Of a stretch of DNA of 64,000 nt, positions 16,019 through 25,821 are shown piece by piece (positions within the stretch are counted from its first letter, which is position 1; each line of letters starts with the position of its first letter). This stretch comes from Pseudomonas asplenii. GTDB lineage: Bacteria; Pseudomonadota; Gammaproteobacteria; Pseudomonadales; Pseudomonadaceae. The translations under genes and the position numbers were made by a program. The notes under the pieces are model-generated. The model was not told the origin of the DNA. It ran no database searches and worked only from the letters and a program-made list of their open reading frames with translations. The stretch is from the NCBI RefSeq assembly GCF_900105475.1, contig NZ_LT629777.1:4526001-4590000 (forward strand). Reading direction: 5' to 3'.

Positions 16019-16873
16019 TTATTGCTGGGTGCCGAACAGCGCAGTCCAGTAGATGCCCGAATCGCTCTTCGGGTCGATCGCATAGGCGGCGCCCAGTTCG
16101 TGGAACTGCGGGTTCATCAGGTTGGCGCAATGGCCGGGGCTGGCCAGCCAACCGTCGACCACCTTGCGCCCGCTGTCCTGGCCGGCGGCAATGTTCTCGC
16201 CGATCTGCTGGGCGATATAACCTGCCAGTTCGGCCCGGTCGCCTGGGGTATGGCCTTCGCGATCCTGATGGTCGAAGAAGTTGTTGTTGGCCATGTTGCG
16301 GCTATGCCCCTCGGCGGCGCTCGCCAGCAGGGCATTCCAGGTCAGTGGTGCGCTGGCGGCAAACGACTGGCTGCCACATTGGTGCGGTTGGCTGCGGGCG
16401 CTGTTGATCATCTCCAGCAGCTTCTGGCCCTCGGCCTGGGAGTCTGCCAGTTTTGCGGTCAGCAGCGGCCGTGCCAGGACGATCCGCCAGTCGTTGCCCT
16501 GGCGGCTGACGCCGATGTCGACGAACTGCGGATCCAGCACCACCCGGCAGAAACTCTCCCGAACCGCCTTCATCGCCGCCTCGGCATCCCGTGGGCCGGA
16601 CAGGCTGATCGCCTGCACATTGACCATCGGATAGGCCGCGCGCGTGAGCGCCTGTTGCAGGTCGCCCGGGCTGTCGGGCGGCAGGATCAGGCGCGGGTCG
16701 GCCGCCAACGGTGGCAGCTCCAGCGAGGCCTGGCCGCCACAGCGCTGTATCTGGCCACGGTAACTGTTGATCGATTGCAGCAATTGCGTTTCATCGCCGG
16801 CCAGGGCATTGGCACTGGCTGCCAGCCCCAGTGCGAGAAGGGTAAGACGCAAAGTGGAAAACAGGGCGCGCAT
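16019..16873 (-). CDS. CAP/SCP-domain secreted protein, 284 aa
   Basis: Starts at ATG 16873 (MRALFSTLRLTLLALGLAAS), 7-9 nt after GAGGA; upstream ATGs are badly spaced. A Sec signal ends near ANALA. The C-terminal 125 residues are a CAP domain (cysteine-rich secretory, antigen 5, PR-1): LLEMINSARSQPHQCG, EGHSRNMANNNFFDHQDREGHTPGDRAELAGY, GENIAAGQ and WLASPGHCANLMNPQFHELGAAY, holding the conserved His and Glu of the cavity. The N-terminal region (about 25-155) is a separate domain with two cysteines. Periplasmic or secreted; bacterial CAP proteins have no settled activity. Paired by strand divergence with a SleB-type hydrolase. Confidence 0.85.
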   Translation of the reverse strand: MRALFSTLRLTLLALGLAASANALAGDETQLLQSINSYRGQIQRCGGQASLELPPLAADPRLILPPDSPGDLQQALTRAAYPMVNVQAISLSGPRDAEAAMKAVRESFCRVVLDPQFVDIGVSRQGNDWRIVLARPLLTAKLADSQAEGQKLLEMINSARSQPHQCGSQSFAASAPLTWNALLASAAEGHSRNMANNNFFDHQDREGHTPGDRAELAGYIAQQIGENIAAGQDSGRKVVDGWLASPGHCANLMNPQFHELGAAYAIDPKSDSGIYWTALFGTQQ

Positions 16874-17065
16874 GGACATCTTCCTCGAACGAACTGCGCA
16901 CATGATGCGCGATAGCCCCCCGGTACAGGCAAGGCCTTTTGTGTGAAACCGGTTGTGGAATGATTGACCTGGCGCGCTGTCGAACCTGCCAGCCCACCCC
17001 GGATCGACTGCCCGGCCGTGGCAGGGTAATCATTGCGGGCAGGGTGTATTCAACAGGATTCGATC

Positions 17066-17692
17066 ATGCGCCTCGACTGGATAGCCGCGTGTCTCGTTGT
17101 TGCCTTTACCTGCGAAGCAGCACTGGCCGCCGCTGCTTCCTCCGATCCACAGCCAGCGGTCGTCATCGACAAGGCCGAGGCGCTGGAACACAAGGCCGCC
17201 GAGAAAGAGAGCCCGGCAGCGGAGCCCAAGGCGCCGACCTTGACCAAGGTCGAGACGCAGGTGGTCGATCCGGCCGGTGATGCGGCGGTGGCCGATACCA
17301 TCACCTGCCTGTCGCGAACGATCTACTGGGAAGCCAAGGGCGGCCAGCCCGCTGATATGGAGGCGGTTGCCAGTGTCGTGCTCAACCGTCTCGGCCACGA
17401 TGGTTTTCCCGGGACCATCTGCGAGGTGGTCAAGCAGGGTTCGGAGAAGAAAGCCTGCCAGTTTTCCTGGTGGTGCGACGGCCGCTCGGACGATGTCCAG
17501 GAAGAAGACCGTTATGCGCTCGCCAAGGAAATTGCCCGCAAGGCGCTCAACCAGCAACTCAAGGACCGCACCCACGGCGCCATGTATTTCCATGATCGTA
17601 GTGTCAGCCCGGACTGGGCCAAGCAGTACATCTGCACCGCCGAAACCGGCAAATTCCTCTTCTATAAGCCCCGTGACGATAAAGCGAAATAA
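17066..17692 (+). CDS. SleB-type cell wall hydrolase, 208 aa
   Basis: Starts MRLDWIAACLVVAFTCEAALA, a Sec signal peptide, followed by a Glu/Lys/Ala-rich linker (about 25-75). The Hydrolase_2 (SleB/CwlJ) domain then runs: CLSRTIYWEAKGGQPADMEAVASVVLNRL, with the catalytic Glu in YWEA, and CQFSWWCDGRSDD, AMYFHDRSVSPDWAKQY. In Bacillus this domain is a lytic transglycosylase acting on peptidoglycan; Gram-negative copies are periplasmic and presumed to remodel the wall. ATG 17066 is the first residue of a proper signal; the 11 residues upstream do not fit. Single-gene unit. Confidence 0.85.
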   Translation: MRLDWIAACLVVAFTCEAALAAAASSDPQPAVVIDKAEALEHKAAEKESPAAEPKAPTLTKVETQVVDPAGDAAVADTITCLSRTIYWEAKGGQPADMEAVASVVLNRLGHDGFPGTICEVVKQGSEKKACQFSWWCDGRSDDVQEEDRYALAKEIARKALNQQLKDRTHGAMYFHDRSVSPDWAKQYICTAETGKFLFYKPRDDKAK

Positions 17693-17826
17693 CTCGGTGT
17701 TGAACGATTCATGGCAGGAGAGGGTCGGCCAAACCGCGAAAATAGGCTTAAATACCTCAAAGAGTGTCGGCACGCCTCTGTTTTCGTGCGCCGATCGGTA
17801 TTCGAGTGCTGGCGGAGGTCCGTATC

Positions 17827-19440
17827 GTGTCCATTAGATTGCGTCTGTACCTGCTGATCGGCAGTGGTTTGCTCACCGTCCTGCTCATGGGCCTGGTGGG
17901 TTATGTGGGAAACATGCGGATGGCGTCGGCGACGAATGAGAGCGAAGTGAGCATGACCTTGCTGCGCAATCATCTGGAAGCCGACATGATGCACGATGCC
18001 CTGCGTGCCGATGTGTTGTCGGCAATGCTGGTGGGCCTGGGCAAGAGCGCCAGCAGCAGCGCCGAGGTGCGTGATGCGCTGGCCGAGCACGCCAAGCACT
18101 TTCGCGAGATGCTCGACGAAAACCTCAAACTGCCGGTCAACGACACCCTCAAGGCGGCGCTGGGCAAGATCAAGCCGAGCCTGGAAACCTACGTCGGCGC
18201 GGCCGAGCATATCGTCGACGTGGCCCTTTCCAACCCGGACGGGGCCCAGCAGCAGTTGGGCTCGTTCAACAGTGCGTTCAGCCAGTTGGAGGAGGAGATG
18301 GCCAGCCTCAGCGAGCTGATCGAGTCCAACGCAAAAACGAGTGGAGATGGCACCCGGCAGACCATCAGCCACGCCAACCTGATCCTGCTCTGCGTCCTGG
18401 TCGCCGGCCTGCTGTTGCTGCTGCTCCAGGGCCGCTGGGTGATCAGCAGCATCATGGGCCCGTTGCAGGTGGCCAGTCGCATCGCTGCCGACATCGCCCA
18501 TGGCAATCTGAGCACCCGGATCGACGAGCCCCGGCAACAGGACGAGGCCAGCCGGCTGATCAGCAACCTGGCGACCATGCAGCGCGATTTGCGCAGCATG
18601 ATCGAGGTGGTGCGCAGCAATGCCCATGGCGTCAATGACATGAGCGAGCAATTGAGCGGCGGTTGCCACCAGGTCGCCGGCAGCAGCCAGCAACAGAGCG
18701 AGGCGGCGGGTACCATGGCCGCGGCGGCCAGCGAAATGACCGCGAGCATCGAGGAAATCACCCGCCACGCCGAACACGCACTGAACATGGCCAACCAGGC
18801 CGAGGCGCTGGCCAAGAATGGGGGGCGGGTGATTCACCAGGTGGTCCGCGACATGGACGATATCGCCCGCTCGGCGCAACATTCGGCGCAGGTCATTCGC
18901 ACGCTGGACAAGGAGTCCGAGGCGATCTTCAGTATCATCCAGGTGATCAAGGGCATTGCCGACCAGACCAACCTGCTCGCGCTCAACGCCGCCATCGAGG
19001 CCGCCCGCGCCGGTGAACAGGGGCGCGGCTTCGCCGTGGTGGCCGACGAGGTACGCGGGCTGGCCGGGCGCACCAGCGCCTCGACCCAGGAAATCGCCGA
19101 TATGGTCCTGCGCATTCAGAGCAGTACGCGTGAGGCGGTCAACAGCATGGAGGCCGGGGTGGCCCAGGTCGACAAGGGCATGGCGGTGACCGCCGAGGTC
19201 GAACGCGCCATCAGCGAGATTCTCGAGGCGACGCTCAGCACCCGGCAACTGGTCAATGACATTTCGCGGACCATTGGCGAGCAGAGCCTGGCCAGCAACG
19301 AAATCGCCCATCAGGTGGAAATGATCGCCACCATGTCCGCCGGCAACAACCGGGTCATTGGCGAGACGGCGACCAGCACCGATCAGTTGTCCAGCCTGGC
19401 TGGGCAACTGTCGCAATCGGTGGATCGCTTTCGACTGTGA
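17827..19440 (+). CDS. Methyl-accepting chemotaxis protein (4HB type)
   Basis: A 537-residue chemoreceptor from GTG 17827, 8 nt after GGAGG; starting at 17764 would add 21 residues before TM1. TM1 is about residues 6-30 and TM2 about 180-205 ([18 protein letters not shown]). The roughly 150-residue periplasmic part between them is helical, as in a four-helix bundle. A HAMP region follows ([19 protein letters not shown]), then the signalling hairpin with the invariant tip [40 protein letters not shown]. No CheR-tethering pentapeptide. The ligand is unknown. It converges on the dienelactone hydrolase gene. Confidence 0.9.
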   Translation: MSIRLRLYLLIGSGLLTVLLMGLVGYVGNMRMASATNESEVSMTLLRNHLEADMMHDALRADVLSAMLVGLGKSASSSAEVRDALAEHAKHFREMLDENLKLPVNDTLKAALGKIKPSLETYVGAAEHIVDVALSNPDGAQQQLGSFNSAFSQLEEEMASLSELIESNAKTSGDGTRQTISHANLILLCVLVAGLLLLLLQGRWVISSIMGPLQVASRIAADIAHGNLSTRIDEPRQQDEASRLISNLATMQRDLRSMIEVVRSNAHGVNDMSEQLSGGCHQVAGSSQQQSEAAGTMAAAASEMTASIEEITRHAEHALNMANQAEALAKNGGRVIHQVVRDMDDIARSAQHSAQVIRTLDKESEAIFSIIQVIKGIADQTNLLALNAAIEAARAGEQGRGFAVVADEVRGLAGRTSASTQEIADMVLRIQSSTREAVNSMEAGVAQVDKGMAVTAEVERAISEILEATLSTRQLVNDISRTIGEQSLASNEIAHQVEMIATMSAGNNRVIGETATSTDQLSSLAGQLSQSVDRFRL

Positions 19441-19453
19441 TGAAGCCGGGCGG

Positions 19454-20341
19454 TCAGGCGAGGTAGCGGCGGAACCAGGCTATCGTGCGGTCCCAGGCCA
19501 GTTGGGCGGCCGCTTCATCGTAGCGGGGCGTCGAGTCATTGTGGAAACCATGGTTGACGCCCTGGTAGATGTGCACCTCATAGGTCTTGCCGGCGCTCTT
19601 GAGGGCTTGCTCGTAGGCCGGCCAGCCATCGGTGATGGGCTTGTCCAGCTCGGCGTAGTGCAACAGCAGCGGCGCCTTGATCCGCGCCACATCCTCGGCC
19701 TTGGGCTGGCGGCCATAGAAGGGTACCGCCGCGCCGAGTTCGGGGTAGGCCACGGCCGCCGCATTGGCGACGCCACCGCCGTAGCAGAAACCGGTGATGC
19801 CGACCTTGCCGGTGGTGGCGTCATGTTTGCTCAACCACTCGATGGCGGCGAAGAAATCGTTCATCAACTTTTCGGGGTTGACGCTCTTCTGCAGCGCCAC
19901 GCCTTTTTCATCGTTGCCGGGGTAGCCGCCGACCGATGACAGGCCATCCGGTGCCAGGGCGATGAAACCGGCTTTGGCCACGCGCCGGGCAACGTCCTCG
20001 ATATAGGGGTTCAGGCCACGGTTTTCGTGTACCACCACCACCGCTGGCACCTTGCCCGTGACCTTGGCCGGACGCACCAGATAACCACGGACTTGCCCAT
20101 GGCCCTTGGGCGAGGGGTAGGTGATGTAGTCGGCGACGATATCCGGGTCGGTGAACGACACCTGCTCGGCCAGCGCATAGTTCGGGCTCAGCGCCGCCAG
20201 CACGCTGGTCGCGGCCATTGCCCCGAGGGTGAACCTGGCTGCACGATCGATAAACTCTCGGCGGTTGATCTTGCCGTGGACGTAAAAATCGTAGAGCTCC
20301 AGCAGTTCGGGGGCAAAGTCTTTCGCGGTGAGACGTTCCAT
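19454..20341 (-). CDS. Dienelactone hydrolase family protein (YghX-like), 295 aa
   Basis: The alpha/beta-hydrolase core carries the DLH nucleophile motif GITGFCYGGG (Cys at about 180). The Asp is in LHYAELDKPITDGW and the His in YQGVNHGFHNDST. Ahead of it is a roughly 55-residue extension with INRREFIDRAARFTLGAMAA..., an embedded twin-arginine-like sequence followed by a hydrophobic stretch ending NYALAEQ, so export by Tat is likely. The same layout is known for YghX-type carboxymethylenebutenolidase homologues. ATG 20341. It is separated from pstB by 133 bases on the same strand. Natural substrate unknown. Confidence 0.83.
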   Translation of the reverse strand: MERLTAKDFAPELLELYDFYVHGKINRREFIDRAARFTLGAMAATSVLAALSPNYALAEQVSFTDPDIVADYITYPSPKGHGQVRGYLVRPAKVTGKVPAVVVVHENRGLNPYIEDVARRVAKAGFIALAPDGLSSVGGYPGNDEKGVALQKSVNPEKLMNDFFAAIEWLSKHDATTGKVGITGFCYGGGVANAAAVAYPELGAAVPFYGRQPKAEDVARIKAPLLLHYAELDKPITDGWPAYEQALKSAGKTYEVHIYQGVNHGFHNDSTPRYDEAAAQLAWDRTIAWFRRYLA

Positions 20342-20474
20342 CGTGGGCTACCTTTCGAGTGGTTTCAGGCGCTGACCCGTGGTGTTCGCGATCCGGATCA
20401 ACGCAATCGACTCATTAAAGCAGCCTTTGGCCGTGGCATGGAACCCTCGCCGGGTCGACGACGAGAGGGCTCGA

Positions 20475-21254
20475 TCAGCCGAAACGACCGGTAATGTAGT
20501 CTTCGGTCTGCTTCATTTTCGGGTGCATGAAAATCGAGTCGGTGATGTCATGCTCGATCAGTTCGCCCATGAACATGAACGCCGTATAGTCCGACACCCG
20601 CGCAGCCTGCTGCATGTTGTGGGTGACGATGATCACCGTGTACTGCTCCTTCAACTCGGTGATCAGCTGTTCGATACGGCCGGTGGAAATCGGGTCGAGG
20701 GCCGAAGTGGGTTCGTCCAGCAGCAGCACCTGCGGACGCAGGGCAATGGTGCGGGCGATGCACAGGCGTTGCTGTTGACCGCCGGAGAGACCCTGCGCGC
20801 TCTGCTTGAGCTTGTCCTTGACCTCGTTCCACAGTGCTGCGCCGTGCAGGGCCTGCTCGACCCGCTCGTCCATCTCGTGGCGCGACAATTTCTCATGGTG
20901 GCGCACGGCGTAGGCGATGTTCTCGTAGATCGACATCGGGAACGGTACCGGCTTCTGGAACACCATGCCGACATGGCTGCGCAGGCGGTTCATCGAGTAG
21001 CCGGGGGCGAGGATGTTCTCGCCATTGAGCAACACCTCGCCACGGGCTTCCTGTTTCGGGTACATCGAGTAGATACGGTTGAAGACCCGCAGCAAGGTCG
21101 ACTTGCCGCAGCCCGAGGGGCCGATGATGGCGGTGATGCGCTTCTCCGGGATATCCAGGTCGATGGACTTCAGCGACCGCTGGTTGTTGTAGAAAAACTC
21201 CAGGCCACGAACACGGATCTTGGTGTTCTCGCTGGCAAGGTCACGGATCTTCAT
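20475..21254 (-). CDS. pstB: Phosphate ABC transporter ATP-binding protein PstB
   Basis: A 259-residue ATPase: Walker [11 protein letters not shown]-loop [19 protein letters not shown] (hallmark of PstB), signature [16 protein letters not shown], Walker [21 protein letters not shown], and C-terminal [34 protein letters not shown]. It energises high-affinity phosphate uptake through PstA/PstC and forms part of the PhoR-sensing complex. Its ATG overlaps the pstA stop by 3-4 nt. phoU, which commonly follows pstB, is not present downstream. Confidence 0.96.
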   Translation of the reverse strand: MKIRDLASENTKIRVRGLEFFYNNQRSLKSIDLDIPEKRITAIIGPSGCGKSTLLRVFNRIYSMYPKQEARGEVLLNGENILAPGYSMNRLRSHVGMVFQKPVPFPMSIYENIAYAVRHHEKLSRHEMDERVEQALHGAALWNEVKDKLKQSAQGLSGGQQQRLCIARTIALRPQVLLLDEPTSALDPISTGRIEQLITELKEQYTVIIVTHNMQQAARVSDYTAFMFMGELIEHDITDSIFMHPKMKQTEDYITGRFG

Positions 21255-22126
21255 CAGGTCAGCCTATTACGCAAAAGGATCAATCGGGACAGCAAACTGA
21301 GCAGCAGCACGAACAGGGTCAGCACCAGCGCGCCGGCCCAGGCCAGCGAGTGCCAATCGTCGAACGGGCTCATGGCGTACTGGAAGATCACCACCGGCAC
21401 GCTGGCGATCGGCTTGAGCAACGAACTGCTCCAGAACTGGTTGCCGAAGGCGGTGAACAGCAGCGGGGCGGTTTCGCCGGTGATGCGCGCCAGGGCCAGT
21501 AGCACCCCGGTGATCACGCCGGCCTTGGCCGCGCGCAGAACGATCTGCACGGTCAGCTTCCACTGCGGCACGCCCAGGGCCAGGGCGGCCTCGCGCAAGG
21601 TCGAGGGTTGCAACTGGAGCATTTCGTCGGTGGTGCGCACCACCACCGGAATCACCAGCAGTGCCAGGGTCAGCGCGCCGGCCAGGGCAGAGAAGCCGAC
21701 CTGGTGGTTGCTGAGGATGTTCATCGGCAGAATCACCCCGGTGTAGATGAACAGGCCGAGCACGATCGAGGGTGCCGACAGCAGGATGTCATTGATGAAC
21801 CGTACCACGCTGCCCAGGCGCGAATGCCGGGCGAACTCGGCCAGCCAGACACCCGCCATCAGGCCGATCGGCGTGCCGATCAGCAGGGCGATCAGCGACA
21901 TCAGCGCACTGCCGTAGAACGCGTTCGCCAGGCCGCCTTCAGTGCCCGGTGGCGGCGTCATCTGGCTGAACAACCGCAGGTTGAGCGCCGCGAAGCCGTT
22001 GATGACAGTGGTCAGCAGAATCCACACCAGCCAGCTCAGACCGAACAGCGTGGCGCCGCAGCTCAGGATCAGCGCCAAGCGATTCTTGAGGGCGCGGGTT
22101 TGGTACAGCCGTTCGTTGCCCGTCAT
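21254..22126 (-). CDS. pstA: Phosphate ABC transporter permease PstA
   Basis: A 290-residue, six-helix permease. The typical PstA sequences are [66 protein letters not shown] (EAA loop, about 160-205) and [20 protein letters not shown]. It pairs with PstC to form the phosphate channel. The ATG at 22126 overlaps the pstC stop by 4 nt; the stop overlaps pstB. Same operon, translationally coupled throughout. Confidence 0.95.
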   Translation of the reverse strand: MTGNERLYQTRALKNRLALILSCGATLFGLSWLVWILLTTVINGFAALNLRLFSQMTPPPGTEGGLANAFYGSALMSLIALLIGTPIGLMAGVWLAEFARHSRLGSVVRFINDILLSAPSIVLGLFIYTGVILPMNILSNHQVGFSALAGALTLALLVIPVVVRTTDEMLQLQPSTLREAALALGVPQWKLTVQIVLRAAKAGVITGVLLALARITGETAPLLFTAFGNQFWSSSLLKPIASVPVVIFQYAMSPFDDWHSLAWAGALVLTLFVLLLSLLSRLILLRNRLT

Positions 22127-23118
22127 AGACCTTCCTTGCGTGAGAGTCGCATGAGCATCAGTCGCGCCAATGCCAGGACGAAAAAGGTGACGATGAACAG
22201 CAGGAACCCCAGGCCGATCAGCGCCGAGCGGTGCAGGTCGGTGTAGGCTTCGCTGAATTCGTTGGCGATGATCGAGGCAATGGAGCTGCTCGGCATCAGC
22301 AACGACGCAGAGAACTGTTGGGCGTTGCCCAGCACGAAGGTCACCGCCATGGTCTCGCCCAGGGCCCGACCGAGGCCGAGGAACACGCCGCCGACCACCG
22401 CCGAGCGGGTGTACGGCAGGACGATGTCCCAGACCACTTCCCAGGTGGTACTGCCCAGGGCGTAGGCCGACTCCTTGAGGGTGGTGGGCACGCTGCGAAA
22501 CACCTCATGCATCACCGAGGTGATAAAAGGCGTGATCATGATCGCCAGGACGATACCGGCGGTGAGCATGCCAATGCCCAGCGGCGGGCCCTGGAACAGC
22601 GGGCCCACCCCCGGGAGCGCACCGAGGTAGTCGTTGATCCACGGGGCCAGGTGTTCGGCCATGAACGGGCCAAACACGAACAGGCCCCACATGCCATAGA
22701 TGATCGAAGGGATCCCGGCCAGCAACTCGATCGCCGAGGCCACCGGCATGCGTAGCCAAGGTGGCGCGACTTCGGTGAGGAAGATGGCGATGCCGAAACT
22801 CACGGGGACCGCGATCAGCGAGGCCAGGAACGAGGTCACGAGGGTGCCGTAGATCGGTACCAGCGCGCCAAAGTGATTGTTGACCGCATCCCATTCGGTG
22901 CTGGTCAGGAAGTCGAGACCGAAGGTCTTGAAGGCGAGGCTGCCACCCCACAGGGTGGAGGCCGCGATGCTGGCCAGCAGGATCAGCACCAGCATGGCGG
23001 CGCCGAACAGGGTTCGCTTGAACCACAGGTCGTGCCGCTGGTCGCGGGCGGCCCGCTGTTCAGTGGTCGCGTCGCTGCTGTAGCTGGCCAGGGCCAGAGG
23101 CTGCACGGAGTCGTTCAT
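22123..23118 (-). CDS. pstC: Phosphate ABC transporter permease PstC
   Basis: Starts at ATG 23118 (MNDSVQPLALASYSSDATTEQ); the upstream TTG adds only five residues. The product is 331 residues, six helices, with a longer N-terminus than PstA. Family marks are ELLAGIPSIIYGMWGLFVFGPFM, TTLKESAYALGSTTWEVVWDIVLPYTRSAVVGGVFLGLGRALGETMAVTFVLGN. Partner of PstA in phosphate import. It lies 63 bases downstream of pstS. Confidence 0.95.
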   Translation of the reverse strand: MNDSVQPLALASYSSDATTEQRAARDQRHDLWFKRTLFGAAMLVLILLASIAASTLWGGSLAFKTFGLDFLTSTEWDAVNNHFGALVPIYGTLVTSFLASLIAVPVSFGIAIFLTEVAPPWLRMPVASAIELLAGIPSIIYGMWGLFVFGPFMAEHLAPWINDYLGALPGVGPLFQGPPLGIGMLTAGIVLAIMITPFITSVMHEVFRSVPTTLKESAYALGSTTWEVVWDIVLPYTRSAVVGGVFLGLGRALGETMAVTFVLGNAQQFSASLLMPSSSIASIIANEFSEAYTDLHRSALIGLGFLLFIVTFFVLALARLMLMRLSRKEGL

Positions 23119-23181
23119 TAGTACTCTGCTCAAGTCCCGTCACCCGCAGGCGCGGATGACGGGCGGTTTCAGGCGGGCGGA

Positions 23182-24201
23182 TCAGTGGGCGAAGTCAGAC
23201 GTCCAGTAGCCTTCGATGCGCTTGACCAGCGAGTCGGGCAAGGCCACGTAGTCCAGCGAGGCGGCTTGCTGCTGGCCGTTTTCCAGCGACCACTTGAAGA
23301 AATTGAAGGCGGCCTGGCTTTGCTCGGCGTTCTTCGGCTGCTTGTACATGATGATCCAGGTGGTGGCGGTGATCGGCCAGGCGGCGTCACCCGGTGCGTT
23401 GGTCATGATCAGGTTGAAATCCTGGGCGTTGGCCCAGTCGGCGGTATCGGCAGCGGCCTGGAACGCCTTGGCATCAGGCTGGACGAACTTGCCGGAGGCG
23501 TTTTTCAACTGGGCGTGGGTCATCTTGTTCTGCAGGGCGTAGGCGTACTCGACATAGCCGATCGAGTTCTTGATCTGCTTCACGTAGGCCGAAACCCCTT
23601 CGTTGCCCTTGCCGCCAACACCCACCGGCCAAGGCACGGTGGTGCCGAAACCAATTTTGGACTTCCAGGCGTCGCTGGCCTTGGTCAGGTAGTTGGTGAA
23701 GTTGTACGAGGTACCCGAACCGTCGGAACGGTGCACCACGGTGATCTTGCCGCTGGGCAGTTTCAGGCCCGGGTTGAGGGCGGCGATGGCCGGATCGTTC
23801 CAGGTGGTAATTTCCCCGAGGAAAATCTTCGCCAGGCTTTCGCCGTCGAGCTTGAGTTGGCCGGCCGCGATGCCTTCGATGTTCATCACCGGCACGATAC
23901 CGCCGATCACGCTGGGGAACTGGCCGAGGCCGGCGGCCTTGAGTTCGTCAGCCGACAGCGGGGCGTCGGAGGCGCCGAAGTCGACAGTTGCGGCCTTGAT
24001 CTGAGCGATACCGCCGCCCGAACCGATGGATTGGTAGTTGATGCGATTGCTCGATACCTTGCTGTAGTCCTGGGACCACTTGGCCAGCACCGGATAGACA
24101 AAGCTGGAGCCGGCACCGGTTACGTCAGTGGCATGGGCGATGCCGCTCAGGCAGAGAGAGGCCAACAGGACCGACAAACGTTTTTTGCTCAGCACAATCA
24201 C
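23182..24201 (-). CDS. pstS: Phosphate ABC transporter binding protein PstS
   Basis: A 339-residue periplasmic protein from GTG 24201 (GAGG about 8 nt upstream); a second GTG two codons later is possible. After a signal peptide ending IAHA, the mature protein begins TDVTGAGSSFVYPVLAKWSQDY. The phosphate-binding loops are GAGSSF, the stretch IGSGGGIAQI, DFGASDAPL and VVHRSDGSGTSYNFTNYL. It ends EGYWTSDFAH. It captures phosphate for PstCAB. A Pho-box-like promoter lies 74-91 bases upstream. Confidence 0.95.
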   Translation of the reverse strand: MIVLSKKRLSVLLASLCLSGIAHATDVTGAGSSFVYPVLAKWSQDYSKVSSNRINYQSIGSGGGIAQIKAATVDFGASDAPLSADELKAAGLGQFPSVIGGIVPVMNIEGIAAGQLKLDGESLAKIFLGEITTWNDPAIAALNPGLKLPSGKITVVHRSDGSGTSYNFTNYLTKASDAWKSKIGFGTTVPWPVGVGGKGNEGVSAYVKQIKNSIGYVEYAYALQNKMTHAQLKNASGKFVQPDAKAFQAAADTADWANAQDFNLIMTNAPGDAAWPITATTWIIMYKQPKNAEQSQAAFNFFKWSLENGQQQAASLDYVALPDSLVKRIEGYWTSDFAH

Positions 24202-24258
24202 GGCAATACCTCGAGGCACTGGGTTGAGTGGAAGACTCCACATGTCAGATAGCCAGCG

Positions 24259-24292
24259 ATTTAATGCCGGGAATATTTCTGTCTGATGACAG
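24259..24292 (-). promoter_or_regulatory. Pho-box-like promoter of pstSCAB
   Basis: Read on the minus strand, 24292-24275 is CTGTCATCAGACAGAAAT: one perfect CTGTCAT half followed 4 nt later by a degenerate one (4 of 7). Exactly 10 bp further is TTAAAT (24264-24259), a -10-like box. That spacing is what PhoB-activated promoters have. Transcription would start about 50 bases before the pstS start. Confidence 0.55.
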
Positions 24293-24440
24293 AATCGCTA
24301 AGTGAAGAAATATTTAGAAATAATGTCATCAATGAATATTCAAGCGCGCGGGTGTTGTGGAACAGCGTTTGCTTGGGTTTGGCCTGCGTACGCTGTCTGG
24401 CTTCTCCACGAAACATTCCGACATTTTCTCGCGTATGGCC

Positions 24441-24469
24441 TTCTGATATTGCCTCTGACTCTCTAGAAT
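24441..24469 (+). promoter_or_regulatory. Candidate sigma-70 promoter of the lipoprotein gene
   Basis: TAGAAT (24464-24469) matches the -10 consensus at 5 of 6; TTCTGA (24441-24446) is a poor -35 at 17 bp spacing. It sits about 60 bases before the start of the lipoprotein gene. The sequence around the -10 box (CTCTAGAATCC) resembles that of the Met-rich gene (CCCTAGAATCC). Confidence 0.35.
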
Positions 24470-24527
24470 CCCGCCGCAGCGACTCCGATGATGGAGCCGT
24501 TTCTGAGAGTTGACTAAGGACGCGGGA

Positions 24528-25160
24528 ATGAAAATCGGGAAAATGCTGGGGTTGGCCCTGGCGCTTACGTTGAGTGGTTGCGCCAGTTTCACGAAGGATG
24601 AAGTGGCTCCGGTCAAGATGCCGTCCATGGCAGCCTATGCGAACAAGCCGAATGTGTTCGTCAAATTCGATTTCTACCAGGGCGAGCCGAAGAACGCGTC
24701 GGCGATCGAAATTCCACAAGCGCGTGACGCGCTGAAGCCGCAGTTGCAGAAGGCATTGACCGATTCCGGCCTGTTCGGGCGGGTGACCCTGGACGAGTTC
24801 CAGAAGCAGCCTGGCGATTACAACCTGCGCCTGAAGGTCTACAACCATCCACCCGGCGGTGGCCAGTTGGCGATGGCATTCATCAGCGGGTTCACGTTCA
24901 CCATCATCCCTGCGCTGGCGACCGACCAGTACACCATGAGCCTCGAAGTGCTTGACCCACAAGGGCAGGCCCTGAGCAACAGCAGCAACCATGATGCGAT
25001 CAACACCTGGATCGGCATCTGGTTCATTCCGCTGGCGGGCAAGACGCCGAAGGCTGCGGTGGACGACACCTTCAGCCGCCAGGTCAATGCGTTGCTCAAG
25101 CAGTTGGTCGAGAGCAACAACCTCAAATACTCGGCCCTGGGCTTCACGCCTCGGGCCTGA
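24528..25160 (+). CDS. Lipoprotein, 210 aa, unknown function
   Basis: Starts MKIGKMLGLALALTLSGCASF at ATG 24528 (GCGGGA just upstream). This is a lipoprotein signal with lipobox LSGC, lipidated at Cys18. The next residues (ASF) lack Asp at +2, so outer-membrane sorting is expected. The body has an alpha/beta look with FVKFDFYQGEPKNASAIEIPQARDALKPQLQKALTDSGLFGRV, similar to other Pseudomonas lipoproteins of unknown role, and a hydrophobic FISGFTFTIIPALATDQYTMSLEVLD. It converges with a second lipoprotein gene, 5 bases between stops. I cannot assign a function. Confidence 0.75.
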   Translation: MKIGKMLGLALALTLSGCASFTKDEVAPVKMPSMAAYANKPNVFVKFDFYQGEPKNASAIEIPQARDALKPQLQKALTDSGLFGRVTLDEFQKQPGDYNLRLKVYNHPPGGGQLAMAFISGFTFTIIPALATDQYTMSLEVLDPQGQALSNSSNHDAINTWIGIWFIPLAGKTPKAAVDDTFSRQVNALLKQLVESNNLKYSALGFTPRA

Positions 25161-25165
25161 TCCTC

Positions 25166-25711
25166 TTATTTCAAGGCCTGGATAAACAGCGGGTCGCTAT
25201 ACAGTGCCTTGAGCAGGTCACGTACCAACGGGTTGTAGGAGTTCGCCGCATTTGGAATGGCAACCGCGCCTATCGGGTTGCTGCTCCATTCGCTGTGGAC
25301 TTCCTGGGTCGCATCGTAGGTCACTTGACCTACCTTGAGCAGGGTAAAGCGCGCCGCGAGTACACCCGTGCCGGTGACCGCGCCAGCCGTCAGGTCGTTT
25401 TTGACCAGCAGTACATTCAACTGGCGTTGCGCCTGCGGGTCGATCAGGCCAGCCAGGCGCAGTTCCTGGGTGATTGCGTCCTGAACATGCTGGCTGATGC
25501 TGCCACTGGGTGAACGAATAGGGTTGGTCCGAACGGTCAATGACCCCTGGCCCGGTGCGGCAGTGACCTTCGCTTCGCTGATCGATTGCAGAGGCAGGTG
25601 TTGCTTGAGCGTCTGCACGTTATCGAAGTTGGGGTCGTAACGGGTGATGGTCATGCCACACCCCTGCAGCAGCAATGCCAGCAGGGGGAGCATCAGTAGC
25701 GCTTTTTTCAC
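25166..25711 (-). CDS. Lipoprotein, 181 aa, unknown function
   Basis: GTG start at 25711 with AAGGA six bases upstream. The signal MKKALLMLPLLALLLQGCG has lipobox LQGC with Cys18 as the lipid site. The mature part (TRYDPNFDNVQTLKQHLPLQSISEAKVTAAPGQGSLTVR) suggests a small periplasmic beta domain, with DAITQELRLAGLIDPQAQRQLNVLLVKNDL as the core; similar proteins are sometimes misnamed UDP-GlcNAc acyltransferases. No motif supports that enzyme name. It converges with the lipoprotein gene at 24528. Confidence 0.72.
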   Translation of the reverse strand: MKKALLMLPLLALLLQGCGMTITRYDPNFDNVQTLKQHLPLQSISEAKVTAAPGQGSLTVRTNPIRSPSGSISQHVQDAITQELRLAGLIDPQAQRQLNVLLVKNDLTAGAVTGTGVLAARFTLLKVGQVTYDATQEVHSEWSSNPIGAVAIPNAANSYNPLVRDLLKALYSDPLFIQALK

Positions 25712-25821
25712 GGCATTTCCTTGCGTGAGTCGAGTGGGGGCAGGATTATCAATTGGTGGCTTTTAGCTATCAACTGATAATTGCGACGACTGAGGCAAGG
25801 CCTTGATCCGGCGCTGGCGAG

